A DNA stretch of 64,000 bases from COE1 sp949066965 (GTDB taxonomy: Bacteria > Bacillota > Clostridia > Lachnospirales > Lachnospiraceae): NCBI GenBank assembly GCA_949066965.1, contig CARTDA010000002.1, positions 1 to 64,000 of the forward strand. The letters run 5' to 3'. Shown here piece by piece: positions 17,526-26,170 of this stretch. Below the pieces are notes generated by a model that made no database searches, was not told the DNA's origin, and worked only from the letters and a program-made list of their open reading frames with translations. Both the position numbers and the translations under genes were made by a program. How positions within the stretch are numbered: the first letter of the stretch is position 1; every line of letters starts with the position of its first letter.

Positions 17526-19100
17526 TTATTTTTTCCACTGCTCTATCACGCAGCTGTGCGGTTTGTCCGCATTGTCCTTATTGTAGCTTATCCCGACAAG
17601 CAGTATTTCACCGGTATATTTTTCCAATGCCTGTGTGTAGTTCCTGTCCTTAATCTGGCGTATCGCGGAGTCCACGGTTTTATCGTATTTGAGCTCGACC
17701 ACCAGCGCGGGCTTATCCGTGTGCGGCAGCGGCAGAAATACAATATCCGCAAAACCCTTTCCTGTGGGAAGCTCGCGTATCAGTGTATAATCCTTTCTTG
17801 CACTGTAATAGGCAAGCCCGATTGCGCAGCTCAATGAATTTTCATCATTGTACGTCAGTACGGATGCGACTTCCATATGTGCCCTGTCGAGCGCTTCCGC
17901 AACACTTTCCTCATGACCGTTTAAGGTATCGTTTAAAAGCTTTTCCGACGCCTTTAAGACATTCATGACCTCTTTCCAGCCACCCACGCTCATCGCATTC
18001 TCGAATTCCTCTATGATTTCTTTGTTTGGAATAAATGCTTCCCTTTTTCCCATGTCATACGCGAGATAACCCAAATGGATTAACAGCGTAAGCACATCAT
18101 CCTTCACTTCAAATGTACGCATATCATTCCTGAAGCTGCGCGTGTTAACCCTCACACGTCCGCCGCCAAGCATATGCACAATGTCAGACCGAAGTCCGTC
18201 AAAATCCATGTCCATATAGATTTTCAGCGCATCATAAACTTCCGTCGATGTCCAGTAATTGGAGAGCCTGTGACGGCGCATTGCCTCCACCACGGATTTC
18301 GGATTATAAATATGCCGGAAATTCGTAAGCATATATCCGTCATACCAGCTTCCTGTTTCTGAAAAATCCATATTATACCGCTCACACAACTCCTTTACTT
18401 CATCTTCTGTAAATCCCGTGTACTCCTCAAAGACATCCTGATCCGTCATTGAATATTCTGTAAACATATTCAGTGCCGAATGCTCCCCATATTTTTTTAC
18501 AGGCAGAATCCCAGTCATGTATGCAAGCGCGACATACGGCTGGTCCTTTATCAAGTCCCTCAGGAAATTAAGATACACCCGCTGCATTTCCTCGTATTCC
18601 TGCCGCTCACGCATCACACAGTCCCACTCGTCGATTAAAAAGACAAACTTCCTGCCTGTCTCGCTGTAAATCTGTTCCAGTGCTGCTGCAAGGATTGTCT
18701 CATCCTCCGCAAACAGTCCGCCATATACTTTGCGGATATCTGCAATGACTACATGTTCCAGGTATTCTGTCACTTCCTGTTTCCTCGCGCGAATCAGAAA
18801 CTGCTGCATGTTGAGGTAAATCACGTCGTATTGATTCAGATGTTCCTCAAAACTGTCGTTTTTTTCTATTTTCCGCCCTCTGAATAATTCCCTTGAATCG
18901 CATCCGCAGCTGTAGTAAGCCGCAAGCATTTTAAGCGCCATGGACTTTCCGAAACGGCGCGGCCTGCTGACACAGATACATTTTTGCTGTGTATTCATCA
19001 CCTTGTTCGTATACGCAATCAGTCCGGTCTTATCCACATAAATTTCAGAATGAACAGATTCCTTAAAACCCTCATTATCCGGATTCAAATAAATTCCCAT
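17526..19100 (-). CDS. AAA-ATPase-like protein with C-terminal PD-(D/E)XK nuclease-like domain (DUF1703 type)
   Basis: 524 residues. The N-terminal part is the AAA-ATPase-like domain, with start MGIYLNPDNEGFKESV, a degenerate P-loop RPRRFGKSMALKML and a Walker B-like FVFLIDEWD. The C-terminal part is a PD-(D/E)XK fold with GFADIVFLP followed by ALVVELKYDKTVDSAIRQI, the D...ExK core. Such proteins occur in many copies in Clostridia and Bacteroidetes, and their function is unknown. GGGAGG precedes the ATG. It is in tandem with a second member 29 bases upstream and lies downstream of sbcDC. Confidence 0.82.
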   Translation of the reverse strand: MGIYLNPDNEGFKESVHSEIYVDKTGLIAYTNKVMNTQQKCICVSRPRRFGKSMALKMLAAYYSCGCDSRELFRGRKIEKNDSFEEHLNQYDVIYLNMQQFLIRARKQEVTEYLEHVVIADIRKVYGGLFAEDETILAAALEQIYSETGRKFVFLIDEWDCVMRERQEYEEMQRVYLNFLRDLIKDQPYVALAYMTGILPVKKYGEHSALNMFTEYSMTDQDVFEEYTGFTEDEVKELCERYNMDFSETGSWYDGYMLTNFRHIYNPKSVVEAMRRHRLSNYWTSTEVYDALKIYMDMDFDGLRSDIVHMLGGGRVRVNTRSFRNDMRTFEVKDDVLTLLIHLGYLAYDMGKREAFIPNKEIIEEFENAMSVGGWKEVMNVLKASEKLLNDTLNGHEESVAEALDRAHMEVASVLTYNDENSLSCAIGLAYYSARKDYTLIRELPTGKGFADIVFLPLPHTDKPALVVELKYDKTVDSAIRQIKDRNYTQALEKYTGEILLVGISYNKDNADKPHSCVIEQWKK

Positions 19101-19129
19101 AAAGCCACCTCCCTGCCCGATTTTCCCTC

Positions 19130-20716
19130 CTACACAACCGCCTCCACAATCGTCTTTCTGCCAATGCTGATTTCCTTCACGCCTGTCTCCTTTTTCTGGT
19201 TAAAATTAAAGCTGAGCAGATAGCCCTTATCCTTATGGTAATAGTCAAGATATTCCGCGAGCTGTTTTTCCCCTCTTTCATTGTACTCGTTTCCACGCCA
19301 GATTTTCAGCTCAATGATAAACTGCTCCCCGAGATAATCAACAATGATATCCGTGCGCTTCTCGTCCCTTGTCCGTGCCTCGATATAATAATTCCCTGTC
19401 CCATTGATAATCGGTTTGAGGTATAACAGGAAAAATTTGCGTCCGTTATCTTCTATAAAACTTTCACCATTCTGCCCATAAATATCTTCAAAAGCCGTCA
19501 CAAACCTGCGCATGACAGTTTCCATGTCGAGCCTTCCGTCATGGATAAAATAACTCTTATCCCGCTTCGCCGCCTGGATGATTGTGTTGGAAAGCTCTTC
19601 CTCCGAATAAAAATAATCGTAAAGGCGCGTCTCAAAAATACGGTTTGCTATCTGCACTTTTCCGTTTTTTTCAGTGGCATAGCCAAACATGCATGCAAGA
19701 TTAATCTCCTTTACATCCGGATTATACGTAAATTCGCTTCCCTGAAACAGGATTGCCTGAAACATCTTTTTCATCACCGGATAGTCATCAAGATGGCGAA
19801 TCATGCTTTCAAACAACGGTATGTTCTCAACCTGTATGTTCTTGACAGCCTGAACAATTCCAATCTCTGACCATGGCTGTTTTTGACTGTCAGATGCATC
19901 ATCATGTGAGATATCCTCGTCAATATATTTGCATATGGCGGATACAAGAACCGGATACCCTGATGTATATGCATATATTTCCCTTGCCACGGACTGTATG
20001 TCCATGCCGGTATGATAATCATCCTCGTACTCCTGCAGCATACCGGCAATCTGTGTCTCTGAAAAACTCATATCAATCTTAAAGGAAGCCGCGATATTCC
20101 ACGGACTGTTGTACTGATGCTCTGACTCAGGGCGCAGCTTCAATTTCAAATTTTTGATGCTGTAAACCCCTGCAAGGATTACCGAATGGAAAATCGGCAT
20201 ATCATCCCGTGCCAGATAGTATCCCCGCAGCTGCGCCAGAAAATCTACAAAAACCTGATTGTTTGAGGCGCTGTCAACCTCGTCAATCATAAGCACGACT
20301 GGCTGTGTGCTGTTTTTGCACATTCTGCTGAGACGCACAAACAAATCCTTAAGGCTGTTACCGTCCCTGTCCAGAATCTCTGTCAGGGGCTCTATCAATT
20401 CTTTCCTGTCACCCAGTCCATTAATTTCAAGCGCCTCGAGCATTACATTTGCAAATGCATGCGTAAATGTCGGCGCATCCGCAAAATCCTCTGTTCCCAT
20501 TTGCTGAAAATCAAGTGACAGCACAATATAGTCTCCTGCCAGATATTTTGCCAGCGCTTTTAACGTCGTCGTCTTCCCATACTGTCTGCCTCTGTTGATG
20601 ACAAAATATTTTTTGCGGTCTACCAATGTATTTTTAATGCAGGACAGTCTGTCGTCAAGAGATACCATATAGTGTTCATCCGGTCTGCATATTCCCTCAG
20701 TATTAAAATATCTCAT
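19130..20716 (-). CDS. second AAA-ATPase-like / PD-(D/E)XK protein
   Basis: 528 residues, of the same general build as its neighbour but clearly diverged. The P-loop is NRGRQYGKTTTLKAL, Walker B is VVLMIDEVDSAS, and the C-terminal nuclease-like core is RTDIIVDYLGEQFIIELKIW followed by GEKQLAEYLDYY. The start at 20716 has GGAGG 9 bases upstream; an upstream extension has none. Two different members in tandem suggest they work together or arose in a gene-rich accessory pocket. No toxin, methylase or other defence partner is seen. Confidence 0.8.
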   Translation of the reverse strand: MRYFNTEGICRPDEHYMVSLDDRLSCIKNTLVDRKKYFVINRGRQYGKTTTLKALAKYLAGDYIVLSLDFQQMGTEDFADAPTFTHAFANVMLEALEINGLGDRKELIEPLTEILDRDGNSLKDLFVRLSRMCKNSTQPVVLMIDEVDSASNNQVFVDFLAQLRGYYLARDDMPIFHSVILAGVYSIKNLKLKLRPESEHQYNSPWNIAASFKIDMSFSETQIAGMLQEYEDDYHTGMDIQSVAREIYAYTSGYPVLVSAICKYIDEDISHDDASDSQKQPWSEIGIVQAVKNIQVENIPLFESMIRHLDDYPVMKKMFQAILFQGSEFTYNPDVKEINLACMFGYATEKNGKVQIANRIFETRLYDYFYSEEELSNTIIQAAKRDKSYFIHDGRLDMETVMRRFVTAFEDIYGQNGESFIEDNGRKFFLLYLKPIINGTGNYYIEARTRDEKRTDIIVDYLGEQFIIELKIWRGNEYNERGEKQLAEYLDYYHKDKGYLLSFNFNQKKETGVKEISIGRKTIVEAVV

Positions 20717-20828
20717 GTCTTCCACCTCCGTTTTGCTTTTATAAATACTATACACGACTTTTACTTTTATCTCAATACAAAAAGCACTCATTCCATTGTG
20801 ATATGTGATGATATGAGTGCTTTTCTGC

Positions 20829-23800
20829 TTATTTCAATTTTACTTTTTTGGATACTTCTGACCCTGCAAAATCACCAAGACCGGTTATCTTAATCTTGAC
20901 TTTATTGCCCTTTGCAACGGATGCGTCCGGCGTTACCGTGTAGTGCACACCCTCTTTTAATGTTGTCTTCCCATAGCTGACTGTCAGTTTTTCCTTTGTG
21001 CCTTTCACTATCGCTTTTGAAATCTTCTGCGGCTTGATGGTAAATTTAGCTTCCGCGGTTATGCCTGCATAATTTCCTTTTCCTGTGATTATCACTTTTG
21101 CTTTTCTACTGTCTGTCGACGCATGAAGGTTTCCAGTGTAGGAAACGGTATAGTCCTTATTTTTTACCAGTTTTTTCTTTCCGTTCTTCACGGTTACCGA
21201 CGGTTTCTGGAGTTTCCCGTTGTATGTTTTGTCAGGTATTCTGGATATGGTCAGCATTGTGTCGGCTGCATCGCGCGGCGTGATTTCAAACGTCACTACT
21301 GTCTTTCCCTGATACTGTCCTTTCCCTGTCACAATCACATACGCGGTTCCGGCATTGACATTGTTCCGGTACTGGACTTTGTAGTCTTTATTCAGGCGCA
21401 GCTCCCCGGTTCCAAGTTCCGGGGATATCACTGTCACCCCGGGTTTAATCGCTTTTCCTGTGTAGGCAAACTGTGTCTGAGCCAGACTGGCGCTTATAAA
21501 ATGCTTTGATTCGGAACTTTTATACACTGCCAGCTTTACTGTCTTGCTGTCCTTGTAGTTGCCCTTTGCGACAATCTCTACCTGGGCAGATTTTTTCGCA
21601 CTGCCGGTCATGCCGCGGTCATACTTAAGCGTGTAGTCCGTCCCTTTTGTCAGACGTTTTGCACCGTCAAAAATATACACTGCCGGCTCACTCTTACTGC
21701 CCACTGTCATATCGTCCGCATATGCTTTAAGGCTTTTCACGGACTTTGGATTAATTGTAAAAGAGGCTTTCAACTGCCCTTTATATATGCCGTTTCCGCG
21801 GACAATGACAGTACCTGTTCCGGCATTGACATTGTTTTTGTATTCCACGCTGTAATCTGCGCCTTCGGTCAGCGTTACGCTCTTCCCACTGCCTGCCACC
21901 GTGACCTTAACGGCGGGTGTGTATGCGCTTCCGTCATAAGTTTTTGCTTTAATGGGGGCGATTTTACCGTCTGACTTCCGCAAGTCTGTTCTTTCCTTGT
22001 CGGTGTAGGGCGATGTTTCTTTCTCGCTGCTGCTTTCCTCTGTTGACGAACTCTCCTCTACTTTACTGCTTTCTTCTGTTGACGAACTTTCTTCTATTGA
22101 AGAACTCTCTTCTGTTGAAGAAGAGCTTTCCTCTACTTCGCTGCTCTCCTCCGTTGACGAGCTTTCCTCTACCTCACTGCTTTCCTCACTTGATGAGCTT
22201 TCTTCTACCCCGCTGCTCTCCTCTGTTGAGGAGCTTTCCTCTACCTCGCTGCTCTCCTCCGTTGACGAGCTTTCCTCTACCTCACTGCTTTCCTCACTTG
22301 ATGAGCTTTCTTCTACCCCGCTGCTCTCCTCTGTTGAGGAGCTTTCCTCACTTGACGAACTTTCCTCGCTTGACGAGCTCTCTTCACTTGATGAACTTTC
22401 CTCTTCCGGTATCTCATCTCTTGTCAACAGAATGCTTGTGCTCTTATTCTTAGGAAGCGATGTATAAACGTTCCCATCCTTATCATGCCAATAAGTCCCT
22501 TTCACTTCCGGAAGCGCAACGTCAACTTTTAAATTCTTCGGAGTGCGCAGTGATGTAAGGGAACTGCAGCCGGAAAACATATAGTCTGCGTCTGTAACAT
22601 TTGAGGTGTCAAATCCACTCATATCAAGGCTTGTAAGACTTTTACAGTAATAAAACAGTTGATCCATGTCTGTGATATTTGAGATGTCAAACCCGCTTAG
22701 GTTGACACTTTTCAGCTTATAACATTCCCGGAACATTTCAATTATAGAGTTTGCCTCGCTTGCATCAAGCCCGCTTAAGTCAGCGCTTTCAAGGTTGCGG
22801 CATTTGTAAAAAACCGAATAGAGACCTGCTACATCGCTCATAATCATTTTTACAGTCTTTACCGAATTGCGGTCGCATCCGTCCGCCCACCACCACTGAT
22901 TAGAAGAACCGATTTGACAGTTTCCGATTCCGACGATGGTCAGATTTCCGTTTTTATCAAGCCTGTATGCAAGCGTATTCATTTTGCCATGTTTGATATC
23001 ATCATCACGGAATTTATCAATAACAAAAATATCTGTATCTGCTTCCAGCTTAAAATTTGACAAATCATTTATTGTAATATGAAGCGTTTTCTTTCCCGGC
23101 GTTGACATGTCAATTTGATCGATATTTGTCTTATAGTTTGACGCGACAAAAGAGCCGCCCGTACTATAACGAAAACCCAACCTCATATTACTGAAATCCG
23201 GTTTTTCTCCGACTTCATATACATGTCTGAAATTTTCGTATCCCTCCTCAATTTCAACAGTAAGCGGAGGCTCTACGGTAATTTGCGTAGACACCGAAAG
23301 ACCTTGATAGTATATCGTCAATGTCTTTGTGCCGGGCGTGTTCATGCCAATTTTATCAATGTTTGTCGTATAATCCGTAACCGTTACGGTTTCATTCCTG
23401 ATGGAATTTCTGCGGTTTACGGTCACTGTTAATTTGGAACGGTCAAATACTTCATTGGCATAATAGGTTGTTAAATCCAAAGACTCTACCCCAATGCCTT
23501 GAAACATCATTTCCATATCCGTGACTTTATCTGTTTTAAACTTTGTGCCAAATGTGAGCTGTTTTAAACTGCGGCATTCGCGAAACATGTCACCCATATC
23601 GGTGACGTTTGACGTGTCAAAGCCGCTAATGTCAATCTTTTCTAAGCTGTAGCAGTTCATGAACATTCCATTCATATTAACTGCACTACTGGTATCCGTT
23701 TTGCCCAAATCCACGCTTGTCAGATTTTTGCAGTTGTAAAGGCAGTTTGAAAAATCCTTTGTACCCGTTAGGGATATGACTGCCGTTTTAATCTGGTCCC

Positions 23801-24044
23801 GATACTCCGCCCAAGGAACGGGTCCGTAACGGGAATTAAATTCTCCCTTACCTTTTACAGTCAGCGTTCCGTTTTCGCTGTCAAACGACCACACGCCTCC
23901 TCCTCCCGGCAGAAAGCATTCCATAAGCCACGGCTTAAGAGGTTTAGACGAATAAGTATAGGAAGCAGCGTATTCCTGCTCTTCCACGCAGTCCGTTTCT
24001 TCCATTTTCAATATGCGCAATACCTTTTTTGGAATTTTTTTCAA
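20829..24044 (-). CDS. large BspA-like surface-type protein with SSEE repeats, signal peptide not visible
   Basis: 1071 residues. Domains in order: an N-terminal SFDSENGTLTVKG module; BspA/DUF285-type leucine-rich repeats (SLEKIDISGFDTSNVTDMGD and similar); two Big_3/Ig-like segments (TLTIYYQGLSVSTQITVE); a second set of DUF285 repeats; about 130 residues of Ser/Glu repeat; and about four C-terminal beta modules of the YDGSAYTPAVKVTV type. Everything suggests an exported adhesin, yet the N-terminus (MKKIPKKVLRILKMEETDCV) has no hydrophobic core, and no LPXTG or other anchor ends the protein. The start is a TTG with a poor ribosome site, so the 5' end may be damaged. Confidence 0.75.
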   Translation of the reverse strand: MKKIPKKVLRILKMEETDCVEEQEYAASYTYSSKPLKPWLMECFLPGGGGVWSFDSENGTLTVKGKGEFNSRYGPVPWAEYRDQIKTAVISLTGTKDFSNCLYNCKNLTSVDLGKTDTSSAVNMNGMFMNCYSLEKIDISGFDTSNVTDMGDMFRECRSLKQLTFGTKFKTDKVTDMEMMFQGIGVESLDLTTYYANEVFDRSKLTVTVNRRNSIRNETVTVTDYTTNIDKIGMNTPGTKTLTIYYQGLSVSTQITVEPPLTVEIEEGYENFRHVYEVGEKPDFSNMRLGFRYSTGGSFVASNYKTNIDQIDMSTPGKKTLHITINDLSNFKLEADTDIFVIDKFRDDDIKHGKMNTLAYRLDKNGNLTIVGIGNCQIGSSNQWWWADGCDRNSVKTVKMIMSDVAGLYSVFYKCRNLESADLSGLDASEANSIIEMFRECYKLKSVNLSGFDISNITDMDQLFYYCKSLTSLDMSGFDTSNVTDADYMFSGCSSLTSLRTPKNLKVDVALPEVKGTYWHDKDGNVYTSLPKNKSTSILLTRDEIPEEESSSSEESSSSEESSSSEESSSTEESSGVEESSSSEESSEVEESSSTEESSEVEESSSTEESSGVEESSSSEESSEVEESSSTEESSEVEESSSSTEESSSIEESSSTEESSKVEESSSTEESSSEKETSPYTDKERTDLRKSDGKIAPIKAKTYDGSAYTPAVKVTVAGSGKSVTLTEGADYSVEYKNNVNAGTGTVIVRGNGIYKGQLKASFTINPKSVKSLKAYADDMTVGSKSEPAVYIFDGAKRLTKGTDYTLKYDRGMTGSAKKSAQVEIVAKGNYKDSKTVKLAVYKSSESKHFISASLAQTQFAYTGKAIKPGVTVISPELGTGELRLNKDYKVQYRNNVNAGTAYVIVTGKGQYQGKTVVTFEITPRDAADTMLTISRIPDKTYNGKLQKPSVTVKNGKKKLVKNKDYTVSYTGNLHASTDSRKAKVIITGKGNYAGITAEAKFTIKPQKISKAIVKGTKEKLTVSYGKTTLKEGVHYTVTPDASVAKGNKVKIKITGLGDFAGSEVSKKVKLK
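22161..22349 (-). repeat. 108-bp tandem repeat in the SSEE region
   Basis: The 81 bases at 22161-22241 recur exactly at 22269-22349, a 108-base (36-codon) period. It lies within a longer array of ESSSTEESSEVE-type units encoded from about 22010 to 22410. Being in frame, copy number can change without breaking the gene. Confidence 0.8.
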
Positions 24045-24176
24045 CTTTTGTTTATTTTCCCAATCGTGTTAATAATCCGGATTTTACGTTTTAATATCTT
24101 GCACGACCATCTCCACAATGGCCTTTCCACCAATGCAAAAATAATTTGTGCAGCCTGCGCAAATCCGTTCCAAGCC

Positions 24177-24608
24177 CTATTTCCACTTAAACAGCACAAA
24201 TCCCCCGATGGCAACCAGTGCGCCAATGGCTTTCCGCCAGCTAAACGGCTGCTTTTCCACGCCGAACATCCCAAAAAGCTCTATCAGATACGCGATGATA
24301 AGCTGCGCGATGACAATCAGCATCACCGCCTTTGCCGGTCCTAATGCATCCATGCTCTTAATGACGGTCAGCGTGATAAACGCCCCCATTGCCCCGCCAA
24401 GCAGGAAATACTTCGGCTCCACGGCAAGCACGTCCCGAAATGACGTCCTGTCCGCAAACAGCCATGCCACGATGCACACGAGAAATGCCGTGAACTGCAC
24501 AAACGCGTTTGCCGCCCACATGCTTGACGCTTCTGTCACCTTTGTATTAAACACACCCTGCACGCTCATCAGCGCACCTGATATCATTGCAATCAAAAAT
24601 CCAATCAT
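24177..24608 (-). CDS. DMT-superfamily transporter, YdcZ/DUF606 type
   Basis: 143 residues with four hydrophobic helices over almost the full length (for example GFLIAMISGALMSVQGVFNT and AVMLIVIAQLIIAYLIELFG), the size of the single-unit DUF606 family, which is thought to dimerise into a full drug/metabolite-type transporter. Substrate unknown. It ends 132 bases before the surface-protein start. A T-poor, G-rich start at 24608 has a GGAGG site upstream. Confidence 0.83.
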   Translation of the reverse strand: MIGFLIAMISGALMSVQGVFNTKVTEASSMWAANAFVQFTAFLVCIVAWLFADRTSFRDVLAVEPKYFLLGGAMGAFITLTVIKSMDALGPAKAVMLIVIAQLIIAYLIELFGMFGVEKQPFSWRKAIGALVAIGGFVLFKWK

Positions 24609-24679
24609 AAGACGTAAACCTCCTCAATACAACTATCCGTTTACGCTTATCATTGGATTTTTTGGTAAATTTTATACTT

Positions 24680-26170
24680 CTATTGTGACGGTTCCTGCTG
24701 TGTTTCCGGCGTCACATCCAGCTCGCCGGTTCCTTCCTCGTATTCCACCGCCGGCAGCAGCTCCACCTGCGGATCCTCTATGGGTTCTTCCGTCACCGGC
24801 TCCCCTGCAAGCTGGGTTTTTATCTGTTCGGAAAGCTGCCTGATCTGCGTGTTCGCATCTGCCCCTGCCCAGACCTTTGCAAAACAGATTTCCAGTTCAA
24901 CCCAGAAATTCCCGGTTTCAAGCATCTTCGGCATCGGAACCGACTCCTTATAGTTTTCCATAAACGCCGCCACATGCTCGTTCTCATAGGTTTCCCTTGT
25001 CACCGACGAAAGCTTTCCTGTCATGTCATACAAATCGGCGCTGGCGTTTTTAATCAGGTAATCCATAAGGCGCAGTGCCGACTCCTTATGCTCGGAATAA
25101 CCGTTAATGACAAGTGCGTTTGTCACTGACATTCCCCTTGTCGTAAGCTCCTGGTTAATATCAGGGAGCTTGGCTATTCCGTATTCAAAGCCAAATGCAC
25201 CGTTTGCCGCAGCCTCATCAAGTTTTCTGATACAGTCGCTCGTGGCGATGGTATAAATCGTCTTTCCCTCCTGAAATTCCTGCATGATTGTATCGTAGTT
25301 GGTCTCCTTGGTATCAATGGAAAAGAACTGGTTGAGTTCCTGGTAAACCTTCAGGCTGGAAACAGACTCTGTATTATAAATGTCAATCTGTGACTTGTCA
25401 TCTCCTGCCGCCCCGCCTACTGATATATAGTTACCCATAAAAAAGTAATTATAAAAGATGTCCGACACATCCCACCTGAAGAAATACTCCACATTTTCCG
25501 GTGTGGAATACTGGTCTGCAAACGTCAGGATGTCCACAATGGAGGCGGGAACAAGCTGTTCTGCCGTCACCATTTCCTCTGCGCCCTGCACGCTCTCTGT
25601 GTTTTCCGAACCGTCTTCCCCGTTTCCTACTCCGTTTGCGTCATCGGCAATCTGCTGTAGATACGTCTTGTTGTATAGCAGTGCGCTTGTCTCAAAGTAC
25701 ATCGGGCATGCCACAAATTTTCCGTTGTAGCTTACTGCATTCCGCGCTGCCTGGTGAAACAGCGGTTCCTCATAGACTGGTGCAGTTTCAGGAAGCTGTG
25801 TCGCAAGTCCTGCCAGATATGCTTTCTCAAGGGTGTCGTTACTCATAATATAGATATCCGGTGTATCCGTCTGTTCATCCAGGCTCGCCGTGTTGATGGC
25901 TTCCAGGTATTCCAGCCCCGACACCAGCTGCGCATCCACCCGGATATCCGTACTGTCATAAAATTCAAGCACCTTGCTGTTGAGATAATCCGTCAGCGCA
26001 TCGTCCGTGTACCACAAATGTATGGTTTCCTTTCTGCCGCCCAAATCCGATAAGGAATCCCCTTTTTCAGGCAGTGCCTGAAACAGAAAAGCGGCGGTCA
26101 GGATGACCAGTGCAGCCGCAAGGACGGCAGCAACGCCAATCAGTCTCTTTTTAATTTTCTCGTGTTTCAT
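24680..26170 (-). CDS. extracellular solute-binding protein (family 1), membrane-anchored
   Basis: 496 residues with an N-terminal membrane segment (VAAVLAAALVILTAAFLFQA) and no lipobox cysteine, then a family 1 type binding protein (TIHLWYTDDALTDYLNSKVL; PDIYIMSNDTLEKAYLAGL) and an acidic, Pro/Glu-rich tail. No permease or ATPase gene lies near it. Its ATG overlaps the argD stop by 4 bases (ATGA), so it is translated with the arginine operon, which suggests a role tied to amino-acid supply, although the fold resembles sugar-binding members. Confidence 0.78.
   Translation of the reverse strand: MKHEKIKKRLIGVAAVLAAALVILTAAFLFQALPEKGDSLSDLGGRKETIHLWYTDDALTDYLNSKVLEFYDSTDIRVDAQLVSGLEYLEAINTASLDEQTDTPDIYIMSNDTLEKAYLAGLATQLPETAPVYEEPLFHQAARNAVSYNGKFVACPMYFETSALLYNKTYLQQIADDANGVGNGEDGSENTESVQGAEEMVTAEQLVPASIVDILTFADQYSTPENVEYFFRWDVSDIFYNYFFMGNYISVGGAAGDDKSQIDIYNTESVSSLKVYQELNQFFSIDTKETNYDTIMQEFQEGKTIYTIATSDCIRKLDEAAANGAFGFEYGIAKLPDINQELTTRGMSVTNALVINGYSEHKESALRLMDYLIKNASADLYDMTGKLSSVTRETYENEHVAAFMENYKESVPMPKMLETGNFWVELEICFAKVWAGADANTQIRQLSEQIKTQLAGEPVTEEPIEDPQVELLPAVEYEEGTGELDVTPETQQEPSQ

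Noticed and set aside
22010..22450. CRISPR-like repeat array
   Set aside because: The periodic sequence is in frame and encodes Ser/Glu repeats; there are no unique spacers of even length.
22013..22453. 146-codon rightward Leu/Pro-rich frame
   Set aside because: Antisense of the SSEE repeat region; its low complexity comes from the repeat.
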